Shown one piece after another: positions 35,141 to 44,615 of a stretch of DNA of 64,000 nucleotides. The position numbers and the translations under genes are program-made. The first letter of the stretch is position 1. Each line of letters opens with the position of its first letter. Source of the stretch: UBA8401 sp041665525 (GTDB taxonomy: Bacteria; Bacteroidota; Ignavibacteria; UBA10030; UBA8401); NCBI GenBank assembly GCA_041665525.1, contig JBAYIS010000011.1:44495-108494 (forward strand), given 5' to 3'. The notes under the pieces were generated by a model. It was not told where the DNA came from, ran no database searches, and worked only from the letters and a program-made list of their open reading frames with translations.

Positions 35141-35459
35141 GGCTGTTCTTTTCAGTTATTGCATTAAGGTAGAAAAAGAAGGGGGGTAAAACAAGAAGAG
35201 ATACTGCTTGGTAGTCTCTCAAGTCGAACCATGGAGCCTATCCCCATCACTTCGTGACGGGAGGCGCGCGGTGCAAATAGAAGTATCGCTTGTTCAGGAC
35301 GATGTTACATGTTAATGTATAATAGCCTATCTAAAACACTACCTTCTGCTTCGTTTTTGATTCAAATTTTGATATTTTCATGTTCCGGTAAAATTCAGTC
35401 CACGGTATCCGCCATCAAATGGATACCGGAAACCATAATGTATTTATAATAGAGGCAAA
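35141..35459. promoter_or_regulatory. Divergent region with an inverted repeat before the MFS gene
   Basis: 319 bp between nfeD (-) and the MFS gene (+), with no ORF of note. A perfect 7-bp inverted repeat GGTATCC (35404-35410) / GGATACC (35421-35427) lies about 30 bp before the MFS start and has an overlapping wider pair TTCCGGTA (35383-35390) / TACCGGAA (35424-35431). The position suits an operator for the transporter. Confidence 0.45.
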
Positions 35460-36704
35460 GTGTCATTTTTTAAGAACATTACTATTGATATTACTCCACT
35501 GCGGAGGAATCGCGATTTTCGTTTATTGTATATTGGTCAGTTCATTTCGTTTCTTGGATCATCAATAACTGCAGTTGCATTGTCTTACCAGATTTATACT
35601 TTGACAAAATCGACGGCGTTTGTTGGGATACTGGGATTGTTTCAGCTGCTGCCGCTGTCCATCAGCGGATTCATCGGTGGATCGTTCGCTGATCGATTTG
35701 ATCGGAAAAAGATCATCATAATTTCCGAGATATTGCTCACCGTAACGAGTCTTTCACTGGTTGTGACTGCAATGATGGATTCTGTTTCTGTTTGGATCCT
35801 CTTTGGGATAGCCGCAATTGCAGCATTCGTCGGAGGATTCCATCGTCCCGCTCTCGATGCATTGACCCCCCGCGTGATTGAACATGATGAGATACCTGCT
35901 GCCAGTGCATTAAGCGGATTTCGGGGAACGACGGCAATGATCATTGGACCGTCCATAGCCGGAATGATCCTTGCTTCGTTTGGATTGATGTTCACTTATC
36001 TATTAGATGCCGTATCATTTGCAGTATCCATTTCCATGGTAGTATTGATCAAACGGAATTTCCAGCTGGACCGTACAGAGGATGAAGTGAATGAATTTTC
36101 CATGAGCCATCTTGCAGAAGGGCTGCGATATGCATGGAGTAGAAAAGAATTGTTAGGAACATATTTTGTGGACATCATGTCCATGACCTCGACCTATCCA
36201 TATCCGTTATTTCCAGCTATTGCATCATCGTTTGGATCGGTGAAAGTGCTAGGCTCTCTTCACGCTTCCGTGGCAGTCGGTGCATTCATTGCAACGATTA
36301 CCAGCGGATGGGTAAAGAGGATCTCTCGACATGGGAAAGCAATAACCATTGCGGCGATCGGATGGTGCATTGGGATCATTGCGGCAGGATATGCAGGTAA
36401 TCTCTGGCTGATGCTCTTTTTCCTTGGGTGTGCCGGCTTTGCCGATATGATCAGCGGTATATTCCGTTCGATCATCTGGAATCAAACCATACCGGATTCG
36501 ATCCGCGGGAGGATGGTCGGAATCGAAATGATCAGTTATATGAGCGGTCCGCTCCTCGGAGGGACGCTGATAGGATTTTTTGCCGCGGCAACGGATACGC
36601 AGACGGCGATGTCTATTGGCGGCAGTATTGGCGTTGCCGGAATCCTCGTTCTGGTGATGTGGTTGAGACTATTCTGGAAATACACACCGGGCATCGAACG
36701 GTAA
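35460..36704 (+). CDS. MFS transporter, EntS-like drug/siderophore exporter family
   Basis: A 414-residue major facilitator protein with twelve predicted helices. It begins with the pattern LRRNRDFRLLYIGQFISFLGSSITAVALSYQIYTLT, the hallmark of the MFS_3/EntS branch. The loop-2 motif is GGSFADRFDRKKIIII, and ALDALTPRVIEHDEIPAASALSG is typical of these exporters. The start codon is GTG at 35460 with an AGAGG SD. The substrate is unknown. It has no co-directional partner except the protease-like lipoprotein 45 bp downstream. Confidence 0.85.
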   Translation: MSFFKNITIDITPLRRNRDFRLLYIGQFISFLGSSITAVALSYQIYTLTKSTAFVGILGLFQLLPLSISGFIGGSFADRFDRKKIIIISEILLTVTSLSLVVTAMMDSVSVWILFGIAAIAAFVGGFHRPALDALTPRVIEHDEIPAASALSGFRGTTAMIIGPSIAGMILASFGLMFTYLLDAVSFAVSISMVVLIKRNFQLDRTEDEVNEFSMSHLAEGLRYAWSRKELLGTYFVDIMSMTSTYPYPLFPAIASSFGSVKVLGSLHASVAVGAFIATITSGWVKRISRHGKAITIAAIGWCIGIIAAGYAGNLWLMLFFLGCAGFADMISGIFRSIIWNQTIPDSIRGRMVGIEMISYMSGPLLGGTLIGFFAAATDTQTAMSIGGSIGVAGILVLVMWLRLFWKYTPGIER

Positions 36705-36749
36705 TTGACCGGAAAAAAATCTACATTACCGCATAACCATGTCCACAGT

Positions 36750-37820
36750 ATGAGGCGAACAATGTTTTGCAAATCGTTTCTCCCAGTTATTTTTGCCGGA
36801 ATGTTCCTGATATTCAATTCCTGCGCGACAACGACCTACCATGATGTGTATCCTTTGCTGGCAGATGGAAAATACGATTCAGAATTTCCGTACCGCGGAT
36901 GTTCTGAGCAGCTTGAACAGATCGCGGAGACGGTTCGCATGATCAACTGTCTTGTCTTCTATAAAAGTCAGATCTTTTCGAAAGAACAGAAAGTTCGCTT
37001 ATCCGACTTCCACGATCCGAATATGACAAGCAAGGTGGCAAAAGAGGTTTATTTGAATAGAACTTCTGCAGGGAGCTGCACAGTAATCTATTTTCAGGAT
37101 AGAAAAATCGCCGTGATGACGAGTCAGCATATCGTCGATTTCCCCGACACGATTATCACATACTATGCAGATGAGAATACGCAGCCGACCGAGTTCATTC
37201 AAAGTATTGCTGTGAAGGAACGTCAAAAAAATTATATTGCAACTATCCAAGGGGCGGGAAATCTCGAGATCTTAGCATCGGACAAAGCCAATGATCTGGC
37301 AATTCTGGGACAGAAGATTGATGGCCCTTCAGCAACCAAAATTCCTGTATTTAGTTATCCGATCGGAAAAGCACGAGAATTGGAATGGGGAGCGTTTGTT
37401 TATCTGTTTGGTTATCCGGAAGGATACAGGATCATTACCAAAGGAATCGTCAGTAATCCTAATCGAGACAAGAATGGTACCTTCCTGACTGACGGTGTTT
37501 TTAATAAAGGTTTCAGCGGAGGGATTGTCCTGGCGATCCGGGATGGCATTCCAAATTTTGAATTGGTCGGGATGGTAAAAATGGTTCCGGGATATCAGGA
37601 GTATTACCTGGCTCCCGGAAAAGAAGGTGTGCCGGCAAATTATGATCTGCAAACCGCCTACACAGGAATATCCTACGTCGACAGCAGGACGGAGATTATT
37701 TATGGAGTTTCACCGACAATTCCGATCGAGTTGATAGTGCGCTTTTTTGAAGAGAACGAAAAACAGTTGATCAAAAAAGGATATTTTTTATCCTCTTTCT
37801 ATAGGTCGCAGTTTCCGTAG
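36750..37820 (+). CDS. Trypsin-like serine protease lipoprotein
   Basis: A 356-residue predicted lipoprotein (lipobox LIFNSC) with a chymotrypsin-fold domain. The triad appears intact: His127 in TSQHIVDF, Asp182 in SDKANDLAIL and Ser256 in NKGFSGGIVLAI. The layout resembles trypsin-like peptidases without PDZ domains. I start at ATG 36750. ATG 36762 has a slightly better SD (AGGCG) and is equally possible. An in-frame TTG at 36705 is unlikely. The substrate is unknown. It may share a transcript with the MFS gene. Confidence 0.7.
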   Translation: MRRTMFCKSFLPVIFAGMFLIFNSCATTTYHDVYPLLADGKYDSEFPYRGCSEQLEQIAETVRMINCLVFYKSQIFSKEQKVRLSDFHDPNMTSKVAKEVYLNRTSAGSCTVIYFQDRKIAVMTSQHIVDFPDTIITYYADENTQPTEFIQSIAVKERQKNYIATIQGAGNLEILASDKANDLAILGQKIDGPSATKIPVFSYPIGKARELEWGAFVYLFGYPEGYRIITKGIVSNPNRDKNGTFLTDGVFNKGFSGGIVLAIRDGIPNFELVGMVKMVPGYQEYYLAPGKEGVPANYDLQTAYTGISYVDSRTEIIYGVSPTIPIELIVRFFEENEKQLIKKGYFLSSFYRSQFP

Positions 37821-38180
37821 AGTGTGCAGTTATTGCCGCGGCAAAAATATTGAGCGGAAACTTTTTTTGTGAGTATTTTCCAAACCAAATTACCTCATGA
37901 GCCAATAGTATTGCACTGTAATTCTTCCGTCTATTTTTTACTTTCCTGTGAGTTATGCTATTTGCTTCGAAAGGCCATGAGACTTCTCTCGATTGAAAAA
38001 GATTTTCTTTCACCATTCCCGAGAGATTTATCAGAGAGAATATGTTCATATCAAAATAAAGTTTCCTGGTGAGTGCTGTATCTGATTATTGATCGAAGAG
38101 GATGAATTCTTTGCAGCGATGACCGATCGCTGGAACGGTCCAAAGGTGTAAATCTCATCGCTTCTTCTTATCTTCATCCA
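37821..38180. other. Gene-free stretch before addA-like gene
   Basis: About 360 bp. I see no convincing ORF, RNA or strong hairpin. The last ~100 bp must hold the promoter of the helicase/nuclease pair, but I could not pick a clear -35/-10. Confidence 0.4.
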
Positions 38181-41100
38181 ATGTCCTTGCTGCCGATCGA
38201 TACTAAACTTCAATTCCCGCATCTCTTTGTGATTCCCGCTTCAGCCGGTTCGGGGAAGACGTACACACTATCCTATCGCTATGTGCAATTCCTGCTTTCT
38301 GATGTGATCCCTTCTGCTGGAATCAGAAATATCCTTGCCATCACTTTCACGAAACTAGCGGCAAAAGAGATGAAGGAACGGATCATCTCCATCCTGAAGA
38401 ATGCAGCGCTGAGTGACACAAAAACTCTTCACGCATTAAATGCATTAGTCGCTTTACCGGAAGAAGAACTGAAAATCCGGGCGGAAGAATTGGTGCAACA
38501 GATTCTGCATCACTATTCTGATTTTAATGTGAGGACGATCGACAGTTTTTTGACGACAGTCTTTAAAGCATCATCCATGGAACTGGGAATACAACCGAAT
38601 GTGGAGTTGGCGTTCGATCATGACGCGGTAATTCTGCAGGCATTTCGACAGTATTCACAGAACTTGCGCGAAGGGAGCACCGAAGCAAAATTCATCGACG
38701 ATTTGATCGCATTGATCGAAAGCAACGATACCGGATACGGCGGATATCTCTGGAACCCGTTCACGAAAATTGTGCGTGAAGTACGGAACCTGCAAAAGGA
38801 ATTCGGTCGCTATTCTCACGATCCGGCACAGAATGACGAACGTCCATTGCTGAACAATCTGCATTCCAGTATTGTGAAGAAAGCAGTGTCGATTCAGAAA
38901 CTCCTGACAGTTTCTACGCTGCCGGTGAATAGTAATTTTCAGAAAGAGATCGATCGGTTGGCCGGAGGGGATGTTTTCGCTATTGCATCCAAAGGAAAGA
39001 CGAAGAAATATTTCAACAAATTCAGCGATGATGCCGGTGCAGAGAAAGAGGTAAAAAAACTGTTCTCTGTTATTAAACCGATGGAACGAGAACTGGAAGA
39101 ATTTCTCAAACTATACTCCCGCACCTACTATCAACCGTTTGTGAAAGCGGTGAAATTGATCGGACAGTCGATGGATGATGTGAAATTGCTCGAAGGGATC
39201 GTCGTAATGGACGATGTGAACCGCACGCTGGCGAAATATCTGTCGGACAATGTTGTGCCGGAAGTTTATATGAAACTGGGCGAACGGATTGCGCATTTCA
39301 TGATCGACGAATTTCAGGACACGAGTCCCATCCAATGGAAGAATCTCACTCCGCTGATCGAGGAAGCATTGTCGAAAAACGGCAGTTTATTCGCCGTTGG
39401 CGATACCAAACAGTCCATTTATGGATTCCGGGGAGCGGATTGGCGAATATTCCGCAATCTGAGCGAAGCAAAGTATTTTCCTTCTGCTCCGGCGCACGTT
39501 CTTCCACTCACGACCAATTATCGCAGCGCTCAAGCGCTGGTGGATTTCGTTAAAGATGTCTTTTCTGTGAACGTATCCACCGCCGAATATGAAGCCTATG
39601 CCGCCGCCAGCGGCCTTTACAATTTTGCCCAGGAAGTTCCCGATGCAGAAAAAAATAAAGGGTATGTGGAGGTAAAGCTGATCACAAAAGGGGAGGATGA
39701 TTCCTTTGCAAAGACGCAACGAGAATACATACTCACGACGATCCGGGATTGTGTCTCCAGGGGATATTCGTACGGTAACATTGCCATTCTGACACCTGCA
39801 AATGCCGATGTGGTGGAAATCAGTTCATGGCTGAACAGCGACGGTATTCCATTCCTCTCTCTTAGCACACTCGACATCCGAAAACGGAAGATCATCGGCG
39901 AGATTATCGCGCTGCTCCGTTTCCTCGACTCGCCGATCGATGACCTTTCCTTCTTCACGTTTTTTTCCGGGACGATCATGCGACACACAGAACCCGTGAT
40001 GACACCGGAAGCAGTTCACGCGTTTGCCGTGGATTGCAGAAAACAACGGACGGCAAGCGCCTACCGTTTGTTTCGCGAACGTTTTCCGGATATTTGGGAA
40101 AAATATTTCGAACGGTTGTTTGCGTTGGTCGGCTATATGCCCCTGTATGATATCGTCTCGGAAGTGTATAAGTCTTTTTCCCTTTTCGATCGATGCCGTC
40201 AAGAAGAGAGCGCTCTTGTTAAACTGCTGGAATGTGTAAAACAGTTTGAACAGAGCGGTAATAACAGTTTGAAGGATTTTCTTACCTTCAGTGCGGAAGA
40301 TGGGGCTGATCCGTGGAGCATCGATATACCGAGCAGTGTCCACGCCGTACGGGTGATGACCGTTCATAAAGCAAAAGGTCTCGGTTTTCCGGTGGTGATC
40401 GTTTCTCTCACTGAAAAGCGTCCCCGATCGAGTTCAATGATCACCGTGGAAGACGAACAAGGCGTGTCCGTTCTTCGCATTGGCAGCAAATTTGGCGAAC
40501 GGAGTGAAGTGTTGGGAAATATCTACCATGAAAAAGAAGACGAGCAGGTGATTGACGAATTGAACAAGATTTATGTTTCCCTGACTCGCGCCCGGAAAGA
40601 AATGTATGTTTCCGTTGTATATAAGAAAACGGAAAATCTCCCTGCGGCGATCCTTCCGGAAAAGGCGTACGGTTCGAAATACAGAACGGCAGAAAAAGAC
40701 ATGCCTGTAGGAAAATTGCCGTTGATCGATTCAAAATATTGGACCGTTCCTGTATCGTTTCCGGCTGCGGCATATCAAAAATTCGGGTTGGCGGAAACGC
40801 ATCGCGGCGATATGATCCACTCTATCCTTTCGAATATTGAATATGTATCAGAAAACGACGAAAAAACAGTGCGCGAAGCAATGAATGTACTAACCGGTCC
40901 ATCCGGACTCGAAGAAGAACATGAGGTTCGGAATCTGAGACAATTCTTTTCACATCCCGATGTGCGACAGTATTTTACTGAACAACCGGGAAGACTGATT
41001 CTGCGCGAACAAGATATTGCGGCGTCGAACGGACGGTTATTCCGGATGGATCGTGTTATTGTTGATTCAGAAAACGTTACCGTCGTTGATTTCAAGACGG

Positions 41101-41237
41101 GCAACGATGAGCACCATGATGAATATCAGCTGCAAGTCCGCAATTATATGGCGTTGCTGAAGGATATCTATCCATCGAAGAATGTGCGGGGAGCATTACT
41201 CTATATTGACCTGAAGAAAGGAGTGCCGGTCCTGTGA
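38181..41237 (+). CDS. addA: AddA-like UvrD helicase/nuclease (double-strand break repair)
   Basis: A 1018-residue helicase-nuclease. Superfamily 1A helicase motifs appear in order: Walker A ASAGSGKT (20-27, Lys26), ITFTKLAAKEMKERI, Walker B MIDEFQDTSP (about 374-383), FAVGDTKQSIYGFRGADWRIF, TTNYRSAQALV, VMTVHKAKGLGFPVVIV and SLTRARKEMYV. The C-terminus has a RecB-type nuclease core: VDFKTG (about 968-973) followed by YQLQVRNYMALL. It should resect DNA ends for RecA-dependent repair. The next gene overlaps its stop (GTGA) and encodes the AddB-like partner. Confidence 0.88.
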   Translation: MSLLPIDTKLQFPHLFVIPASAGSGKTYTLSYRYVQFLLSDVIPSAGIRNILAITFTKLAAKEMKERIISILKNAALSDTKTLHALNALVALPEEELKIRAEELVQQILHHYSDFNVRTIDSFLTTVFKASSMELGIQPNVELAFDHDAVILQAFRQYSQNLREGSTEAKFIDDLIALIESNDTGYGGYLWNPFTKIVREVRNLQKEFGRYSHDPAQNDERPLLNNLHSSIVKKAVSIQKLLTVSTLPVNSNFQKEIDRLAGGDVFAIASKGKTKKYFNKFSDDAGAEKEVKKLFSVIKPMERELEEFLKLYSRTYYQPFVKAVKLIGQSMDDVKLLEGIVVMDDVNRTLAKYLSDNVVPEVYMKLGERIAHFMIDEFQDTSPIQWKNLTPLIEEALSKNGSLFAVGDTKQSIYGFRGADWRIFRNLSEAKYFPSAPAHVLPLTTNYRSAQALVDFVKDVFSVNVSTAEYEAYAAASGLYNFAQEVPDAEKNKGYVEVKLITKGEDDSFAKTQREYILTTIRDCVSRGYSYGNIAILTPANADVVEISSWLNSDGIPFLSLSTLDIRKRKIIGEIIALLRFLDSPIDDLSFFTFFSGTIMRHTEPVMTPEAVHAFAVDCRKQRTASAYRLFRERFPDIWEKYFERLFALVGYMPLYDIVSEVYKSFSLFDRCRQEESALVKLLECVKQFEQSGNNSLKDFLTFSAEDGADPWSIDIPSSVHAVRVMTVHKAKGLGFPVVIVSLTEKRPRSSSMITVEDEQGVSVLRIGSKFGERSEVLGNIYHEKEDEQVIDELNKIYVSLTRARKEMYVSVVYKKTENLPAAILPEKAYGSKYRTAEKDMPVGKLPLIDSKYWTVPVSFPAAAYQKFGLAETHRGDMIHSILSNIEYVSENDEKTVREAMNVLTGPSGLEEEHEVRNLRQFFSHPDVRQYFTEQPGRLILREQDIAASNGRLFRMDRVIVDSENVTVVDFKTGNDEHHDEYQLQVRNYMALLKDIYPSKNVRGALLYIDLKKGVPVL

Positions 41238-44083
41238 GTACTGTCCGGCTCCTTTCTCCCAAACTGAACCTTGTTGATGAGGTCATACGGTCAATGCATT
41301 CCGGTATGAGGGGAGAGGACTATCCGAAAGACTTTTCGCGATCCATTATCGTCTTTCCCGGAAAACGTCCTGCCCATGTCCTTCGGAAAAAGCTCGCGGG
41401 CCAGATCGGATCGTCATTTATACCTCCGCGGATCGAATCGATCGATCTATTTATTGAGTTTCTGAGCAAAGAGCTGATGGGAAACCAGGGAGTGGCGATA
41501 GAAGAATTCGATGCCGTAGCGATCCTGTTCGAACTTCACAAAGGGATGCAGGAAAATGACAAGATCGGCAGGGAACACTTCTCGACATTGGAAACATTCT
41601 ATCCGGTCGGGGTAAAGATCTATGCCGAATTGGAAGAATTGATGATCGATGCCGTTCCTTCCAAACGACTGCAGGAAGTTGTTGCGAGCGTTACTCTTGC
41701 TTCAACGCATGCATTATCGTTACTCTATGAACCGTTCTATGCAGAATTGAAGAAGCGCGGATTCATTACACGCGCACAAAAGTACCGGAATGCAGCAGAA
41801 CGAATCGGCACGATCGACCTTTCGGCATATGACACGGTGATCCTAGCTGGTTTCTATGCTTTCACGCAGACGGAAGAATCGATCATCCGCCATTTGTTAT
41901 CATTGGACAATGTTGCCATGCTGTTCCAGGACGGTGAAGGCATCCGGACGACACTCAATCGATTGCAGGTTCATCCAACAGCAGAGGGGGAAGAAAGCAA
42001 TCCTCACCAACGCTTTTACGAATCACCCGATGCACACGGCCAGCTCTTTGCATTGAACCGCGTGTTGTCGGAACGCTATCCTGAACCGATGATGGACAGC
42101 GACCGGGCGGCAATCATATTACCCTCAGCGGAAAATCTCTTTCCGCTCTATCATCAAACATTGTCCATCTATGAACAAAGCACCTATAATCTCGCGCTGG
42201 GATATCCGCTGACGCGGACGCCGGTGTATGGATTTTTGATGTCGTTGCTTGACGTGATCGTTACCTCCCGGAACAAAGAAGTGTACATTCCGAAATACAT
42301 ACAGTTTCTGCTGCATCCCTATACGAAAAATATTCTCTATAAAACCCGAACGGATGTAACTCGCATGCTGGTTCATGGTATCGAAGAGGATTGTTTGAAA
42401 CATAGTGCGCGTGTATTCCGGTCCCTGGAAGCATTTGAAGAAGATCCGGCATCTATTGAATCGATCGTCAAGCGCCTTGAAGCGGAGGATATCCCCGTCT
42501 CGGCGGAAGAACTGCGCGGACATCTACGAATGATCCATGCAGCAGCGCTTCGACCTTTCTTGATAACGAAAACGGTCGGCGAATTTGCATCGGCATGCAT
42601 CGGCGTACTACAGTTCATTAATGAGCACAGCACGGCACACCGCCATCCCTATTTCCGGCCATTCGTGGAGACGCTGTTGGAGCATCTGGTGTCGCTTCGG
42701 GAATCCCTGCTCGCCGGACATTCGTTCAAAAAAGCGGAGCACTATCTGCTGTTTCTTCGTCATTTTGCCGAATCTGCTGAAGTTCCGTTTACGGGAACAC
42801 CGTTGCAAGGATTGCAGGTACTCGGATTTCTGGAAACGAGAGGACTGAAATTTTCCGATGTATACATGATCGATATGAATGATGATGTCCTCCCCGGAAA
42901 AGTGCAGCAGGATGTTTTGCTGCCGCTGACGATCCGTGAACAACTGGGACTTTCCACGTACCGGGACCAGGAACGGATCAAAGCGTATCTGTTCGATGTG
43001 CTGCGTCGCGGTGCTGAGACTATCCACCTCTTCTCCATCAACAATAATGAAAAGGAACGAAGCCGGTTCATTGCTCAATTGCAATGGAAGGAGCAGTTGA
43101 AACACAAGAGTGTGGAACAGTTTAATACTCTCACTCAGGAATACACCATCGATCTCGGAACGCAGTCACCGGTTTCCGTAATAAAAACTCCGGCATTGTC
43201 GGAAATTGTGAACCAGCTGCAGTTCTCTTCCACAGCATTGGACACATATCTCACCTGCGGTCTGAGATTCTATTATAAGTATCTTCTCCGGCTGCAGGAA
43301 AAAGGAGAGCTGTCGGGCGATGTGGAACAGTCCGATGTCGGGAAGATCGTTCATTCCATTTTCAATGAATATTTTGCACCGACGAAAGATCGGCCGCTTG
43401 TCCCGGAGGATCTTTCGCTCGATCGGTTGAGAAGTGTTGTGAACGACAATTTCCGTTCATCCTACGGCAGTACTCAATTCGGAGAACAGTTCTTTACTAA
43501 ACGGCAGGTGGAAAGACACCTGGCAAAATTTATCGAACACTATCAATTACCGCTGCTGGACAGATCGACTGTAACGATCGAAGCATTGGAGCAGAAATTT
43601 GAAACGGAGATCAACGGTGTAAAATTCACCGGGAATGCGGACAGGATTGAGACGAGGGATGACCAAGTATTTATCATCGATTATAAGACGGGACAAAGCG
43701 AGTCAAACTATATGATCCGTTTTGATCGATTGGTGCAATCGGATCGGAAGACATGGAAGAACGCGATCGGGTCGCTGCAATTGATTTTATATGTGATGTT
43801 ATTCAGCGAACTCCGCTCGATGCTGCCGGAGAGTATTGTGCCGGTCTTCATTTTCGTTGGGAAGAAGGACCTTAGTGAGAGGATCGAAGTGCCTCTGTTC
43901 GAAAGCGAAGAACAATCGAAAACATGGTATCCGGCCCTGCGCGAAATTGTATTTTCGTTGGTAACAGAGATCAGTGATCCGAAAGTGCCTTTTTCACCGA
44001 CAACCGATATCAAGAATGATTGTCCTGGATGTCCCTATCAAATGATCTGCGGAACACAGTGGGCGGAGAAGTTTAGTCTCTAA
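41234..44083 (+). CDS. addB: AddB-like PD-(D/E)XK nuclease subunit
   Basis: A 949-residue partner of the AddA-like helicase. The N-terminal half is a degraded helicase fold with IIVFPGKRPAHVLRKKLA in place of Walker A and LQVLGFLETRGLKFSDVYMIDMNDDVLPG in the middle. The C-terminal nuclease has IIDYKTGQSE with the catalytic Asp and Lys, then SLQLILYVMLF. An iron-sulfur staple is visible: one Cys in TYLTCGLRFYYKY and the cluster C-x2-C-x5-C in DCPGCPYQMICGTQW near the C-terminus, exactly the AddB pattern. The start is a GTG overlapping the addA stop by 4 bp, so the two subunits are made together. Confidence 0.87.
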   Translation: MSTVRLLSPKLNLVDEVIRSMHSGMRGEDYPKDFSRSIIVFPGKRPAHVLRKKLAGQIGSSFIPPRIESIDLFIEFLSKELMGNQGVAIEEFDAVAILFELHKGMQENDKIGREHFSTLETFYPVGVKIYAELEELMIDAVPSKRLQEVVASVTLASTHALSLLYEPFYAELKKRGFITRAQKYRNAAERIGTIDLSAYDTVILAGFYAFTQTEESIIRHLLSLDNVAMLFQDGEGIRTTLNRLQVHPTAEGEESNPHQRFYESPDAHGQLFALNRVLSERYPEPMMDSDRAAIILPSAENLFPLYHQTLSIYEQSTYNLALGYPLTRTPVYGFLMSLLDVIVTSRNKEVYIPKYIQFLLHPYTKNILYKTRTDVTRMLVHGIEEDCLKHSARVFRSLEAFEEDPASIESIVKRLEAEDIPVSAEELRGHLRMIHAAALRPFLITKTVGEFASACIGVLQFINEHSTAHRHPYFRPFVETLLEHLVSLRESLLAGHSFKKAEHYLLFLRHFAESAEVPFTGTPLQGLQVLGFLETRGLKFSDVYMIDMNDDVLPGKVQQDVLLPLTIREQLGLSTYRDQERIKAYLFDVLRRGAETIHLFSINNNEKERSRFIAQLQWKEQLKHKSVEQFNTLTQEYTIDLGTQSPVSVIKTPALSEIVNQLQFSSTALDTYLTCGLRFYYKYLLRLQEKGELSGDVEQSDVGKIVHSIFNEYFAPTKDRPLVPEDLSLDRLRSVVNDNFRSSYGSTQFGEQFFTKRQVERHLAKFIEHYQLPLLDRSTVTIEALEQKFETEINGVKFTGNADRIETRDDQVFIIDYKTGQSESNYMIRFDRLVQSDRKTWKNAIGSLQLILYVMLFSELRSMLPESIVPVFIFVGKKDLSERIEVPLFESEEQSKTWYPALREIVFSLVTEISDPKVPFSPTTDIKNDCPGCPYQMICGTQWAEKFSL

Positions 44084-44088
44084 TAGCA

Positions 44089-44179
44089 AAACACATAGAA
44101 ACATAGGAACATAGGGAACATAGTCGAGTAAGGAAACATTCAGAGGGAAAATAGTCGAGTAAGAAAACCTTCTCTGTGT
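44089..44179. repeat. ACATAG-rich intergenic repeat between convergent genes
   Basis: Contains AAACACATAGAAACATAG, the same word found at 29166-29183. Degenerate ACATAGG/GTCGAGTAAG units follow, with TAGTCGAGTAAG twice. A weak stem with TTCTCTGTGTTT (44170-44181) followed by A8 could terminate either strand. Confidence 0.45.
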
Positions 44180-44605
44180 TTAAAAAAAATAAGGAATCAA
44201 TTTCCAGGATTTGCGCTGATACTGTATATAGTCTGGGAGAATTTGAGGAAGCAACCGTTCTTCGATAGAGATCTTACCAAGAAGGACGGAGAGAAGTATC
44301 AACCAGGTCAATGTTAACAGTGCTGTCGGCGATTCGACAATGAATGCAATCGTCATCAGCAGTACAGAAGTATACATGGGATGACGGATGAATCGGTATG
44401 GACCCGATGTTACCAGACGAATATTCTTTTTTGGTTCGGGAAAAATTCGCAGATTATCCAATTGCATGGTGATGATTGCAGCAACTCCAAGTATCATTCC
44501 CATGCCAAGAATGGCAAGGGGGACGAATGTAACAGGAAATGTACCGAACAGAACAATCACCAAAACCGACGAAAATTGAATCACAACAAGAAATAAGGAT
44601 CTCAT
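44180..44605 (-). CDS. Isoprenylcysteine carboxyl methyltransferase-like membrane protein
   Basis: A 141-residue membrane protein of the ICMT/phospholipid methyltransferase-like family. Four hydrophobic helices surround the diagnostic motif VTSGPYRFIRHPMYTSVLL, whose Arg-His-Pro contributes to the S-adenosylmethionine site, and the C-terminal EERLLPQILPDYIQYQRK contains the conserved acidic and aromatic residues. The bacterial substrate is unknown. The start codon is only 10 bp from the divergent PIG-L gene. Confidence 0.8.
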   Translation of the reverse strand: MRSLFLVVIQFSSVLVIVLFGTFPVTFVPLAILGMGMILGVAAIITMQLDNLRIFPEPKKNIRLVTSGPYRFIRHPMYTSVLLMTIAFIVESPTALLTLTWLILLSVLLGKISIEERLLPQILPDYIQYQRKSWKLIPYFF

Positions 44606-44615
44606 AATTCAATAT

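Noticed and set aside
37771..38072. Short frames in the gap before the addA-like gene
   Set aside because: No SD, no motif and lysine/phenylalanine-rich AT sequence. Probably non-coding.
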